This document shows positions 47,327 through 56,336 of a stretch of 64,000 nt of DNA, one piece after another. Made by a program: the position numbers and the translations under genes. Every line of letters begins with the position of its first letter. The stretch's first letter is position 1. The stretch is from NCBI GenBank assembly GCA_964531095.1, contig CAZHED010000004.1:1-64000 (forward strand), written 5' to 3'. The stretch comes from Palsa-1150 sp964531095 (GTDB taxonomy: Bacteria > Myxococcota_A > Polyangia > Polyangiales > Polyangiaceae). Below the pieces are notes generated by a model. That model saw only the letters and a list, made by a program, of their open reading frames with translations, was not told where the DNA came from and did not search any database.

Positions 47327-48834
47327 AGCGCTCTCTCGCGATTTCGCTCGCCACTCTCACGGTCATCGCGTGCGGCGGTCAGACGCCCGCGCCGCTACCG
47401 CCGGTGGCCGCCGCTCCGACGGCGAGCGCGCCTCCCGTGGCCGCCGTGCCGCCCCCGGCCGACCCTCTCGGGCCGCGTCCGGAGACGCCCCAGCCAGCGC
47501 CCTACCTCCCCCCGGCGCCCGTGGTCATCCCCGGAACGAACGGGATCACCGTGTGGCTGCTCGAGCGGCACCAGGCCCCCGTGGTCTCGTGCGATCTGGC
47601 CGTCGTCGCCGGCGCGTCGAGCGATCCGCAGGGCAAGGCGGGGCTCGCGTACGTGACGGCCAATATGCTCGACGAGGGCGCCGGCACCCGCGGCGCCATT
47701 GATCTGGCGCGCGCGATCGACAACCTCGGGGCTCGCATTCACACCGACGCGAACGCCGATGCGAGCTTCGTCTCCCTCGCGGTCGCAACACGTAACTTCG
47801 ACAAGGCGTTTGCCCTCTTTGGCGACGTGGTCGCGCGCCCGCGCTTCGAGCCGGCCGAGTTCAAGCGGGTGAAGGATCTCTGGGCCAATGAGCTTCTCGC
47901 GCGCGAAAAAGACCCGGACGCCACGGCGCGCGTCGTCTACCGCGTCGCTCTGTTCGGATCCGATCACCCGTACGGGCACCCGTGGGACGGCAGTCCGCAG
48001 AGCGCGAAGGCGGTGAGCCTCGATGACGTCAAACGCTTTTATGCGACCGAGTGGCGCCCGGATCGCGCCACGCTCGTGTGCGCGGGGGACGTTACCGCGC
48101 AGGAGCTCACGCCGTTGATGAGCGCAGCATTCGGCGGCTGGAAGGCTCCCGCGAAGCCGGTTCCGGCCCCGGTGGCGCCCGCAGCACCCAAAGGGCCGTG
48201 GCCTCGGCTCGTTCTGGTCGACCGCGCCGACGCGCCGCAATCGGTCATCGCGGCGGTCAAGCCCGGCATCGCCGCGTCGAGCCCCGATATGCCGCCCCTC
48301 TGGCGCGTCAACGACGCGATCGGGGGCAGCTTCAACTCCCGCTTGAATCAAGACTTGCGTGAGACCCATGGATATACGTACGGGGCGCGATCGCGTTACT
48401 CGCTGTCACGCGGTCCAGGCCAAGTGGTGTCCTGGGCGAACGTCGTGACCGACAAGACGGGAGACGCCATGGCCGCGATGCTTGCCGACCTGCAGAAGTT
48501 CGCGGAGGGCGGGATGTTCCCCGACGAAGTCGATCGGACGCGATGGCAGGCCCGGGGCGACCTGGTCGGCGTCTACGAGACGGTCGAGGGGATCGCAGGG
48601 CATCTCGCGGGTGATGCATCGCTGGGCCTCCCGGCCGACTACCAGGCGAAAGCGGCGGAGGCGCGTGACGCGGCCGACAAGACGGTGCTGGACCGCCTGG
48701 CCAGGCAGTTCTACGATCCCGCGGGTGCGATCCTGGTGGTGGTCGGTCCGCGTGCACGTGTACAGCCGATGATCGACAAGCTGGGCTTGCCGGCGCCAGA
48801 GATCCGCGACGCCGAGGGAAGCGTCGTCAAGTGA
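47323..48834 (+). CDS. M16 peptidase-like subunit lacking the zinc motif, lipoprotein
   Basis: This 503-residue protein has a lipobox (LTVIAC, Cys near 17) and a Pro/Ala-rich linker of about 60 residues. An M16 fold follows, in which the HxxEH position reads YVTANMLDEG, so no zinc can be bound. The conserved C-terminal Arg/Tyr region (ETHGYTYGARSRYSLSRGPG) is kept, as in non-catalytic M16 partners. It probably forms a heterodimer with the preceding enzyme at the membrane. Confidence 0.92.
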   Translation: MKRSLAISLATLTVIACGGQTPAPLPPVAAAPTASAPPVAAVPPPADPLGPRPETPQPAPYLPPAPVVIPGTNGITVWLLERHQAPVVSCDLAVVAGASSDPQGKAGLAYVTANMLDEGAGTRGAIDLARAIDNLGARIHTDANADASFVSLAVATRNFDKAFALFGDVVARPRFEPAEFKRVKDLWANELLAREKDPDATARVVYRVALFGSDHPYGHPWDGSPQSAKAVSLDDVKRFYATEWRPDRATLVCAGDVTAQELTPLMSAAFGGWKAPAKPVPAPVAPAAPKGPWPRLVLVDRADAPQSVIAAVKPGIAASSPDMPPLWRVNDAIGGSFNSRLNQDLRETHGYTYGARSRYSLSRGPGQVVSWANVVTDKTGDAMAAMLADLQKFAEGGMFPDEVDRTRWQARGDLVGVYETVEGIAGHLAGDASLGLPADYQAKAAEARDAADKTVLDRLARQFYDPAGAILVVVGPRARVQPMIDKLGLPAPEIRDAEGSVVK

Positions 48835-48846
48835 GGGAGGCCGCCG

Positions 48847-49449
48847 ATGGGACTCATTGCGTTCGTCCAGAATTACCAAGACCTGTCGACGGACAAGGGC
48901 TTCCAGTTCAAGTTCCACTGCGACAAGTGCGGCAACGGGTACATGACCCGCTTTCAGCCTTCCGCGCTCGGCGTTGCTGAGTCGGTTCTCCAGGTGGCCG
49001 GCAGCTTGTTCGGCGGCTTCATGAGCACCGTCAGCAACTCGGCCTACGAGGTGCAGCGGGCGGTCGGCGGCAAGGTCCACGACGCCGCGCTCGAAGCGGC
49101 CGTGCACGAGGGCAAAGAGTACTTTCATCAGTGCACGCGCTGCGGCAAGTGGGTTTGTCCCGAAGTCTGCTGGAATGCGCAGGCGGGTCTCTGCGAGGCG
49201 TGCGCGCCGAACCTCGAAGAGGAGATGGCCGCGGCGCACGCGCGCGCCAAGGCGGATGCGGCGCGCCAGCAGCTCCGGGAGAAGGCGGCGAAGGTCGATT
49301 ACGTGGCCAACGTCGACATGGGGCCGAAGGCGGTCCTGGCCGCGCCGCCAACGGCGGCCGCGTCGTTTTGCGCCCAGTGCGGAGCGTCGGTGGCCCCGGG
49401 AGCGCATTTCTGCGCGAAGTGCGGCGCGAAGATTCCCGGCGGGGCTTAG
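48847..49449 (+). CDS. Zinc-ribbon protein
   Basis: This 200-residue protein has three Cys-pair sites: FHCDKCGNGY near the N-terminus, CTRCGKWVCPEVCW with CEAC in the middle, and a C-terminal double CxxC zinc ribbon CAQCGASVAPGAHFCAKCG. A Gly/Ala-rich amphipathic stretch lies between the first two sites. It starts 12 bp after the peptidase gene and may be co-transcribed. The function is unknown. Confidence 0.85.
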   Translation: MGLIAFVQNYQDLSTDKGFQFKFHCDKCGNGYMTRFQPSALGVAESVLQVAGSLFGGFMSTVSNSAYEVQRAVGGKVHDAALEAAVHEGKEYFHQCTRCGKWVCPEVCWNAQAGLCEACAPNLEEEMAAAHARAKADAARQQLREKAAKVDYVANVDMGPKAVLAAPPTAAASFCAQCGASVAPGAHFCAKCGAKIPGGA

Positions 49450-49563
49450 GCGGATCTGCCGGCGATTTGAGTCCAGCCCTCCGCCCAGAGCCCGCCTCAC
49501 CGATTCATCGGTGGTCGTCGATGGCCATCACCGTCGGAGCGGCGACGAATCGCTCATCATTGT

Positions 49564-50184
49564 TCGCCGTACGGACGTGATTGCGCGGCGTGGGTGGGCG
49601 AACGTTCGCCGTACGGACGTGATTGCGCGGCNNNNNNNNNNNNNNNNNNNNNNNNNNNNNNNNNNNNNNNNNNNNNNNNNNNNNNNNNNNNNNNNNNNNN
49701 NNNNNNNNNNNNNNNNNNNNNNNNNNNNNNNGTGATTGCGCGGCGTGGGTGGGCGAACGTTCGCCGTACGGACGTGATTGCGCGGCGTGGGTGGGCGAAC
49801 GTTCGCCGTACGGACGTGATTGCGCGGCATGGGAGCGCGAACGTTCGTCGTACGGACGTGATTGCGCGGCATGGGAGCGCGAACGTTCGCCGTACGGGCG
49901 CGATTGCGCGGCGTGGGCGCGCGAACGTTCGACGTACGGACGCGATTGCGCGGCGTGGGCGCGCGAACGCTCGACGTACGGGCGTGATTGCGCGGCGTGG
50001 GCGCGCGAACGTTCGCCGTACGGACGTGATTGCGCGGCGTGGGCGCGCGAACGTTCGACGTACGGACGTGATTGCGCGGCGTGGGTGGGCGAACGCTCGA
50101 CGTACGGGCGTGATTGCGCGGCGTGGGTGGGCGTGAGCGCGGCGTGGGAGCGCGAACGCTCGCCGTACGGACGTGATTGCGCGG
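49564..50184. repeat. 42-bp minisatellite with an assembly gap
   Basis: A 42-bp unit occurs at least twelve times. Its constant core GTGATTGCGCGGC recurs with GATTG at 49579, 49621, 49734, then every 42 bp to 50112, and once more at 50175 after a 63-bp step. Each unit also has a GAACGTTCG/CGTACGG block; variants change GTT to GCT and GCC to GAC or GTC. The unit is 14 codons long, so long open frames exist on both strands, but they lack a ribosome site and any recognisable domain. The tract lies between the convergent zinc-ribbon and M50 genes and is probably non-coding. Confidence 0.92.
49632..49731. other. Assembly gap of 100 N
   Basis: Exactly 100 undefined bases interrupt the minisatellite. 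This is a standard placeholder for a gap of unknown length. The true copy number of the repeat is therefore not known. Confidence 0.98.
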
Positions 50185-50281
50185 CGCGCGAGCGCGCGCG
50201 CCCAGAGCCAAGAGATTCGCGCGTGCCCGTCCACCTCGATGACCCTGGCGTGCCTGCTTCCCTGGCGGTTCTCCCACTGCG

Positions 50282-51214
50282 CTAGGAGGAGCCCGCAGCC
50301 GTCAACGTCGCGCGCAAGTCGAGAAAGGACGCGTTGGGTGCGAAACCCTGGGGCAACGCCGCAATGGCCGCGTCGGCGTCCGCCACGCGACCCTCGAGCA
50401 GAAAGCCGAACGCCAGGAGCTGTAGCGCTTCGGCGCGCACCGGGGCCGTCTGCGACCCGAGCGCGACGGGGCGCGCCAGAGCGAGCACCCGCTGGCCGTC
50501 TTTTGCGTCGAGCGCCGCATACGCGGCCTCGAGCTCCGTCCGCATGGGGGCGTCGTGCTCGCGGGCTTTCAGGTCTTTCAGGCCCCGCCAATTGCTCGCA
50601 ATGAACGATCCTCCGAGAAGGGCGGGCCACCACCATTGGGTGGCGATCGCGCCTGCGGTGGCCAGCGCGGCCACGATCAGCGAGACCATGCGCGCGGGGC
50701 GCTCGCCCCGCCCGGGCATCGCAATGTCGAGCGCGTGGGTCAGCACGTTGCCGCCGTCGAGCGGCAGCATGGGCAACAAGTTGAGGATGCCCCACCCGAA
50801 GTTGACGAAGAGAAGGTTGCCATAAGCGAAGTCCGCGAGCGACCCGTCGGGTTCCGCCGGCGGGCGGCCGAACGCCGCGCGAAGCGCCATGACGGCAAGC
50901 CCGGCGAGGAACCCCATTCCCGGTCCCGCGAGACTGATGACGATTCTCTTCGCCGGCGATGTGCGCCCAGCGGCCGCCCACGACGTCGTCCCGCCAAAAC
51001 CGTGAAGGTCGATGCGCGGCTGCAGTCCGAACGAGATCCCGGCAAGAGCGTGGCCGAGCTCGTGCACGAGCACCGACGCAAAGACGATGGCAAGCCAGAC
51101 GACGAGCTTGCGCGGATCCGCTTGGACGAGCCCGAAGTTGAGGACGACCGTCGTCAGGAAGAACGACGGCAGAATGCGGACGGGAATCCGGCCCAGTCGG
51201 AACGAGAGGCTCAT
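50282..51214 (-). CDS. M50 site-2-protease-like intramembrane metalloprotease
   Basis: This 310-residue protein starts with SFRLGRIPVRILPSFFLTT, the usual start of the family. The zinc motif VLVHELGHALAG and the second motif NLLPMLPLDGGNVL, which supplies the Asp ligand, are both intact in helices. About five helices form the core. The C-terminal 90 residues are soluble and contain a TPR-like helical stretch (RTELEAAYAALDAKDGQRVL). It probably cleaves membrane-anchored regulators or leader remnants. No PDZ domain is present and no anti-sigma factor is next to it. Confidence 0.93.
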   Translation of the reverse strand: MSLSFRLGRIPVRILPSFFLTTVVLNFGLVQADPRKLVVWLAIVFASVLVHELGHALAGISFGLQPRIDLHGFGGTTSWAAAGRTSPAKRIVISLAGPGMGFLAGLAVMALRAAFGRPPAEPDGSLADFAYGNLLFVNFGWGILNLLPMLPLDGGNVLTHALDIAMPGRGERPARMVSLIVAALATAGAIATQWWWPALLGGSFIASNWRGLKDLKAREHDAPMRTELEAAYAALDAKDGQRVLALARPVALGSQTAPVRAEALQLLAFGFLLEGRVADADAAIAALPQGFAPNASFLDLRATLTAAGSS

Positions 51215-51388
51215 GAGCGTGACGAGGGGAGCGCGGCGGATGGATCGCGACGGTGTTTGCCATCGCAAGAGCGCACTTTGTCATGCCCGCGCGACCCGCG
51301 CGAGATGCTTGAGCCGCGGGAAGCGTGCCCGAAGGCGATCGGGCCCGCGATCGGACTCGTCCGTCGCGGGTTCGCGTCTTTCACGCAA

Positions 51389-52030
51389 TCAGAGATGAAG
51401 GCACAACCCGGCGTCGCACTGCGTGGGTCCCGCCAAGCACGCGAGAGCTTGATCGGCGCACGTCATCGGCGAAGTCGCCGACCCCAGGCAACGGCGCAGG
51501 TCGTCCTCGCACCCCGCCGACGCGGCTCCTCCGTCTCGATTCACCGGGCCGGGAACGCCACTGTCGGGGAACGGCAGCGGTAGGAAGCCCCCGTCCGGAA
51601 AGGATAGCGGCGTGATCCCGGCGTCGGGCAGGAGCGGCGGCGTGAATCCTCCATCCGGAAGCGACGGTGCAGAGATGCCCGGGCCGGGCACGGGCTGGGA
51701 CGGTCCCCCGTCGAACGACCACGGCGACGGCAGGGCCCCCGCGTCGGGAACCGCGGCGAAGAGGCACGTCCGGAGTTGGGTGTCGCACCCGGTCAGACCG
51801 GACGGCGACTGCGCCCCGGACAAGCAGCTCTGGGCCGCGGACTGACAGTCCATCACGCGCAGGGCTTCCCCCGAGCTCCCGGAGGAATCCGCCGGGGGAG
51901 CGTCCGGATCCGGAGCGCACGCCGAGAGCGCGGGCACGGCCGACCACGCGAGACTCACCGCCACGGCGCGGCCGGCCATTTCGAATCTCCGTGCACCCGT
52001 CCTGGTCTCATCGACAAAGTTTCGGATCAT
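51389..52030 (-). CDS. Lipoprotein with Pro/Asp/Gly linker repeats and Cys-rich segments
   Basis: This 213-residue protein has a leader ending in the lipobox PALSAC. The Cys-containing segment CQSAAQSCLSGAQS and the related C-terminal segment CEDDLRRCLGSATSPMTC flank a linker. The linker consists of a repeat of about 13 residues, e.g. LPDGGFTPPLLPDAG and FPDGGFLPLPFPDSG. The AAGGAG site is 8 nt before the ATG at 52030 and only 2 nt before an in-frame ATG at 52036, so 52030 is preferred. The function is unknown. Confidence 0.75.
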   Translation of the reverse strand: MIRNFVDETRTGARRFEMAGRAVAVSLAWSAVPALSACAPDPDAPPADSSGSSGEALRVMDCQSAAQSCLSGAQSPSGLTGCDTQLRTCLFAAVPDAGALPSPWSFDGGPSQPVPGPGISAPSLPDGGFTPPLLPDAGITPLSFPDGGFLPLPFPDSGVPGPVNRDGGAASAGCEDDLRRCLGSATSPMTCADQALACLAGPTQCDAGLCLHL

Positions 52031-52260
52031 GGGCATCGCTCCTTCACGTTTTGGTCGAGTCGACGACCCACTACGCAGGACGTATGCCGACGAGGCATCC
52101 AGGCGCCTTTTCCCCTCCTTTTCGTGATTGGGCATCACGGCTGGCGGGTGAACGTTGCGCAGCGTCCGGCCGACCGCTGCGCACACCGAGCAAAGGGTCG
52201 CGCAAGGTGACCGGGGCGATCGCCGATGGCCGCTCGGCAACGTGGACCTGGGACCGGGCA

Positions 52261-52896
52261 TCAGCCTCCGAGCTGCACCGCTTGCCCCACCCAGGTCGGC
52301 ACGACGCAGGCTTCCACGAGGAAGTCCGCCACGTCGGCCCGCGAGATCGAGCCGGGCACGGGCTCAATGGCGGTCTTCCTCACGTACTGGCGCCGCGCGG
52401 GGCCATTGGTGAGTCGCCCGGGGCGGGCGATGACCCATTCGAGACCGCTCTCGCGAACCGCTTGCTCTTGCCGAGCGTGATCCTCGAACGGGGCTTTGAG
52501 CAGCCAGCCGATGACGAGCGCCCGAACAATCGGGTTCATCAGCGCACGGCTCTCCCCGACGCCCATGGCACTCAGGATGACGAGGCGTTTGACGCCCGCT
52601 TTCTTCATCGCGTCGATGACGTAGCCCGTTCCCTGGGAGAAATACCGCGGGTTCTCTTTGAACGCGCTGAGTCGCGTGGCCGACGCGGTCACGACGACGG
52701 CGTCATGGCCCGGAACCGACCGTTCTACGGAAGCCGCTTGGTGGAAATCGCCGGTCACTTTCTGCAGCTGGGGGTGATCCCAGGCAAGCTTCTGCGGGCT
52801 CCGCGCGAAGGCCGTTACGCGATGGCCCTTGTCCAGAGCGGCTCGTACGGCGAGGGCACCGGTCCCTTGCGACGCGCCGATGATCAATAGGTTCAT
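52261..52896 (-). CDS. NmrA/atypical SDR NAD(P)-binding protein
   Basis: This 211-residue protein has the N-terminal NAD(P) motif IIGASQGTGALAV, FARSPQKL and DAVVVTAS. The YxxxK pair of classical SDRs is missing, as in NmrA- and HSCARG-like members. The phrase WVIARPGRLTNGP is typical of this group. It may be a redox sensor or reductase. It is divergent from the radical SAM gene with 47 bp between the starts. Confidence 0.88.
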   Translation of the reverse strand: MNLLIIGASQGTGALAVRAALDKGHRVTAFARSPQKLAWDHPQLQKVTGDFHQAASVERSVPGHDAVVVTASATRLSAFKENPRYFSQGTGYVIDAMKKAGVKRLVILSAMGVGESRALMNPIVRALVIGWLLKAPFEDHARQEQAVRESGLEWVIARPGRLTNGPARRQYVRKTAIEPVPGSISRADVADFLVEACVVPTWVGQAVQLGG

Positions 52897-52943
52897 GTCG
52901 GGTCTCCCTTTCTGATCATGCTAGACCCCCTCCGAGATCCGGC

Positions 52944-54998
52944 ATGCGCGTCGCGCTCGTCTATCCTCCCACGTGCGACCCGACCGCGCCCTACCTCGCG
53001 GTGCCGATGCTCGCGGGCTTCCTGCGTGCGCACGGCGTCGACGTGCTCCCCGTCGACGCGAACATCGAGGCCTGGGAAGGCCTGCTCTCCCCCGCGGCCC
53101 TGGTCGCGGCACGCGATCGACTCGAGATGCGGCTGTTCGATCTCGACCGTCGCGCTTCGCTCGGCCACCAAGAGCAGCTCGAATACGCGACGCTCGCCCG
53201 TGCGCGCGGCGATTCTCTCGCGGTCCCGGCGGGCATCGTTCGGGCCAAAGACACGCTGCGCGACGCCGGGCGCTTCTTCGACCCGGACGCCTACGCTTCG
53301 GCGGTGGCGACCATCGACGCTGCGCTCCGGGTCATCTCCGCCACCCATTACCCGCTCCACGTCGACTTCACGTCGTTCCGGACTCCCTTCGGGCTCACGA
53401 GCGTCGACGAGGTCCGGCGCGCCAGCGGGCCCGACCTCGACCCATTCCACGCTTACGTCGCCGAAACGCTCGTTCCCCGATTGCGCGAAGCGCGCTGCGA
53501 CGTCGTCGGGCTGTCGGTCTGCTTTCCCGGGCAGTTGCAGCCGGCGTACGCGTTCGCCGTCGCGCTGAAGAAGGCGCTGCCCGGTGTTCACCTCACCTGC
53601 GGCGGGCCGGGCGTCACGCAGATGCTGATCCGGCTCTCGGGCCAGCGCCTGGCGCACGCGCTCGGTCCATTCGACTCGGCATGCGTGTTCGAGGGCGAAC
53701 GGACGCTCCTCGCGCTGGTGCGCGCCATCGACGAGAACCGGTCTCTGCGCGACATTCCCAACGTCGTCGTCCGCGACCGACTCGTCGGCGCGCGATGGCT
53801 GTCGGGCCACGGCATGGAAGACCTGCGAGCCCTGCCGGCCCCCGACTTCGACGGCCTGCCCCTTGACCTTTACCTCGCGCCGAGCCGCGTCTTGCCGTAC
53901 GACCCGACGCGCGGCTGCTACTGGGGCAAGTGCACCTTCTGCCACTACGGCCTCGCCGAAGTCGGCACCGCGGCCTACCGGGAACGCGACCCCGCGGTCG
54001 TCGTCGACCATCTCCGCGAGCTCTCCGCGCGCTACGGAACACGCGCCTTCTACTTCTCACAAGACTCGATCGCTCCAAAGACGATCGTCAGGCTGTCGCA
54101 GGCGATCCTCGATGCCGGTCTCGACATCCGCTGGGCGACCGACCTCAAACCCGAGAGGTACCTGACGGCGGAGCGCGCGTCTGTGATGAAGGCGTCGGGT
54201 GCGATCGCGTGCGCGCTCGGCGTCGAGTCGGCGTCTCCTCGTGTCCTTCGTCTCATCGACAAGGGAGCCCCGCCCGACGTGGTGAGCGACGTCATCGGCC
54301 ACCTGGCCAGTGCGGGCATCGCGGCCGAGGCGATGTGCTTCACCGACTTTCCGACCGAGACGCACGCGGAGGCGATCGCGACCCTCGATTTTCTCCGGCT
54401 CCGCCGGGCCGACGTCGCGCTCTATATCGTCGGCGAATTCGGTCTCACACACGGGTCGCTCGTGGCCCAAGACCCCGCGCGGTTCGACATCCGCGAGACG
54501 TGGGCCCTCGACGGCGACCATCTCGGCCTCGGCATCTTCTTCGAGCCGGCCCACACCTGGAAGACCGACGACGAGCGGGCCGACGTCGACGCTCGCCTCT
54601 CCGACCTGTCCGGGGGATGGGCCCTGCGGAGCTACCCGTGGGCGGGTGCGGTATCGACCGCGCACACGTTGCTCTACTACGAGCGATTCGGCCCGGGAGT
54701 CTTCAAACAGCTTGCGCGCCGCAAGGCCGCGGCGCGCGTGCTCGGCGCGACGCGTGTCGAAGGCGTCCTCCGCTTCGATCCGTCGGCTGCGGACCGGGCC
54801 AGCGGGCGCGAGCGTGCGATCTGGGCGGCGATGGTCACCGACGAACGGCATATCAGCCGCACCGCGTACGAGGCACGCGCCTCTCGCATGCCCTCGCTCG
54901 CGCCGCACTCGGTGCGGGTCGCGTTCGTGGCGGATCGCGAGCCCTCGCACGTCAAAGGAAGGCGCCCGCTGCACGGCGCAAACGCGGCCCGGCGCTGA
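52944..54998 (+). CDS. Cobalamin-type radical SAM protein
   Basis: This is a 684-residue protein. Residues about 1-260 form a B12-binding-like Rossmann region (VALVYPPTCDP, VDVLPVDANIEAW, VVGLSVCFPGQLQPAY, HLTCGGPGV), but no DxHxxG cobalamin motif is visible. The radical SAM core begins at about 315 with TRGCYWGKCTFCHYG. The cluster cysteines C325, C330 and C333 give a Cx4Cx2C spacing instead of the classical Cx3Cx2C. Similar wide spacing occurs in the RiPP-maturation type 1 group, which has CWWG-like motifs. The C-terminal 170 residues form an additional helical domain. Substrate and pathway are unknown, and no precursor peptide gene was seen next to it. Confidence 0.88.
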   Translation: MRVALVYPPTCDPTAPYLAVPMLAGFLRAHGVDVLPVDANIEAWEGLLSPAALVAARDRLEMRLFDLDRRASLGHQEQLEYATLARARGDSLAVPAGIVRAKDTLRDAGRFFDPDAYASAVATIDAALRVISATHYPLHVDFTSFRTPFGLTSVDEVRRASGPDLDPFHAYVAETLVPRLREARCDVVGLSVCFPGQLQPAYAFAVALKKALPGVHLTCGGPGVTQMLIRLSGQRLAHALGPFDSACVFEGERTLLALVRAIDENRSLRDIPNVVVRDRLVGARWLSGHGMEDLRALPAPDFDGLPLDLYLAPSRVLPYDPTRGCYWGKCTFCHYGLAEVGTAAYRERDPAVVVDHLRELSARYGTRAFYFSQDSIAPKTIVRLSQAILDAGLDIRWATDLKPERYLTAERASVMKASGAIACALGVESASPRVLRLIDKGAPPDVVSDVIGHLASAGIAAEAMCFTDFPTETHAEAIATLDFLRLRRADVALYIVGEFGLTHGSLVAQDPARFDIRETWALDGDHLGLGIFFEPAHTWKTDDERADVDARLSDLSGGWALRSYPWAGAVSTAHTLLYYERFGPGVFKQLARRKAAARVLGATRVEGVLRFDPSAADRASGRERAIWAAMVTDERHISRTAYEARASRMPSLAPHSVRVAFVADREPSHVKGRRPLHGANAARR

Positions 54999-55022
54999 CG
55001 CTCGCCGCGACGGATCGCACGA

Positions 55023-56207
55023 TCACGGCGTCCGGGCGCACCGGAACCCGACGTTGTTGTCGCGATGTGCCGGCGGGAAATTCAGGCGAGAGCTCGGGTA
55101 GAGTTGCGTCGCGTCATAGCCGAAAGCGCCGCCCCGCCGAATTCGGCTGGGGGATGCCAGGGCGCTGGTCGTCGACGCGCAATCCGCGCATGGATCGACG
55201 TAGTCGGCATTGAAATCGAGGTTCCATTGATAGAGCTCGCCGGCGAGATCGAGCTGGCCCCAGCGCCCCGCGCCCAGGGTCGCCGTTCCCACGGGAGCAA
55301 TGTTCGCCACGCCCAAGGCGGTCGCTGATCCGCTGGGGTAATATTGGCCGTAGATCGCGTACCGGTTGGCTGTCCCCGGCGGCGCGCTGCCCCACGGGTA
55401 TTCGCGCTGGTCGGTTCCGCCCGCCGCGGCGTACTCCCATTCCGTCTCACTCGGCAGGAAGCCGCCGTCCCAGATGCAGAACGCGTAGGCCTCGTACCAG
55501 TTGGCGCAGTTCACCGGGAGGTTCTCGTTGTTCCCGGGTGTGCTCGTCCACGTCTGGTGGGTCGGGTCACACGACAGAAGGGTATCCGTGGGCCTGAGGT
55601 TGAGGTCGTCCGACGTGAGCCAGCCCGGCTCGTACGAACCCGGGCTGGCGCTGTTTTTGAGCCCCTGACCGTCGTTCAAATGGGTGTGCTTGCCCGACCC
55701 CTGCGGCGGCGTGTACCCGCCGTTCCACGCGGTCACGAACGCGCGGAACCGCCCCAGCGTCACATCGTACTTGTCGAGCTGGAAGGCGCTGACGATTGCC
55801 GGGTTTGCCAATCCTGTCGCGCCGCCTCCCGTGTTCGTGTACACGCGGTTGAACATCCCGGCGGGCACCGGCAGGCTGGTGCAACAGCTCTCGCTGCTCG
55901 CTCCGCAGTTGAGCGTACCGGGTGCGCCTGTGACACAGCTGGGCGGTGGGCCGTTGCTCGCGTCCGGGCGGGTGGCATCGGGGCCGCTGGTGGCGTCGGA
56001 ACCGCCGGCGCCCGAGCCGGCCTCCGAACCGCTGGCGTCCGAGCCGCTCGCGACGGGAGGGGGAGTCCCGCTCTCCACGGCCGTTGCGCTATCGTCTGGC
56101 GCGGCGAGGCCCCCCGCGTCCACGAAATCCAAGACGAACCCGACGCTCTCGCAGTCGAGCAGACCAAGGGCCAGCAGCGGTAGAACGAAGGCCGGCGCGG
56201 AGCTCAT
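55023..56207 (-). CDS. Formylglycine-generating-enzyme-like (SUMF1) lipoprotein lacking catalytic cysteines
   Basis: This is a 394-residue protein. A leader with LALGLLDC is followed by an Asp/Ser/Pro-rich linker and a Cys-containing segment (SSESCCTSL). The FGE-sulfatase domain shows FQLDKYDVTLGRFRAFV, LPVNCANWYEAYAFCIWDGG, LPSETEWEYAAAGG and GFRCARTP. In active enzymes two Cys lie after the RGGS region; here the segment reads RRGGAFGYDATQLYPSSR and has none. It is therefore probably a binding or structural relative, not a sulfatase activator. The ATG at 56207 is 8 nt after GAGGGG. Confidence 0.85.
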   Translation of the reverse strand: MSSAPAFVLPLLALGLLDCESVGFVLDFVDAGGLAAPDDSATAVESGTPPPVASGSDASGSEAGSGAGGSDATSGPDATRPDASNGPPPSCVTGAPGTLNCGASSESCCTSLPVPAGMFNRVYTNTGGGATGLANPAIVSAFQLDKYDVTLGRFRAFVTAWNGGYTPPQGSGKHTHLNDGQGLKNSASPGSYEPGWLTSDDLNLRPTDTLLSCDPTHQTWTSTPGNNENLPVNCANWYEAYAFCIWDGGFLPSETEWEYAAAGGTDQREYPWGSAPPGTANRYAIYGQYYPSGSATALGVANIAPVGTATLGAGRWGQLDLAGELYQWNLDFNADYVDPCADCASTTSALASPSRIRRGGAFGYDATQLYPSSRLNFPPAHRDNNVGFRCARTP

Positions 56208-56336
56208 GGCGTGCACCCCTCGAACCGATTGCCGTGGATTCTAGTCCGGCCGTGCGGATGCCGCTTTTGCTTCTCGCTCCGATCCGCTCCGAACGGCTTC
56301 TTCGGCCCCGGTTTCACCGCTAGGCTCCGCGTCCCC

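Noticed and set aside
45925..48834. One 969-residue protein starting at 45925
   Set aside because: The first 466 codons are out of frame with the M16 catalytic gene and look random. The real gene starts at 47323 with a lipoprotein signal.
49564..50184. CRISPR array
   Set aside because: The units are contiguous 42-bp tandem repeats with no unique spacers, and no cas gene is nearby.
49557..51284. Long minus-strand open frame running from the minisatellite into the M50 protease gene
   Set aside because: It is open only because the 42-bp unit is a multiple of three and the DNA is GC-rich. It has no ribosome site or domain, overlaps a clear M50 gene in another frame, and crosses the N gap.
51215..51388. 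Regulatory RNA between the M50 and Pro/Asp lipoprotein genes
   Set aside because: No convincing stem structure or conserved motif could be seen.
52897..52943. RiPP precursor gene beside the radical SAM gene
   Set aside because: Only 47 bp separate it from the divergent neighbour, and the 24-bp downstream gap is too short. No small gene with a leader-like sequence was found.
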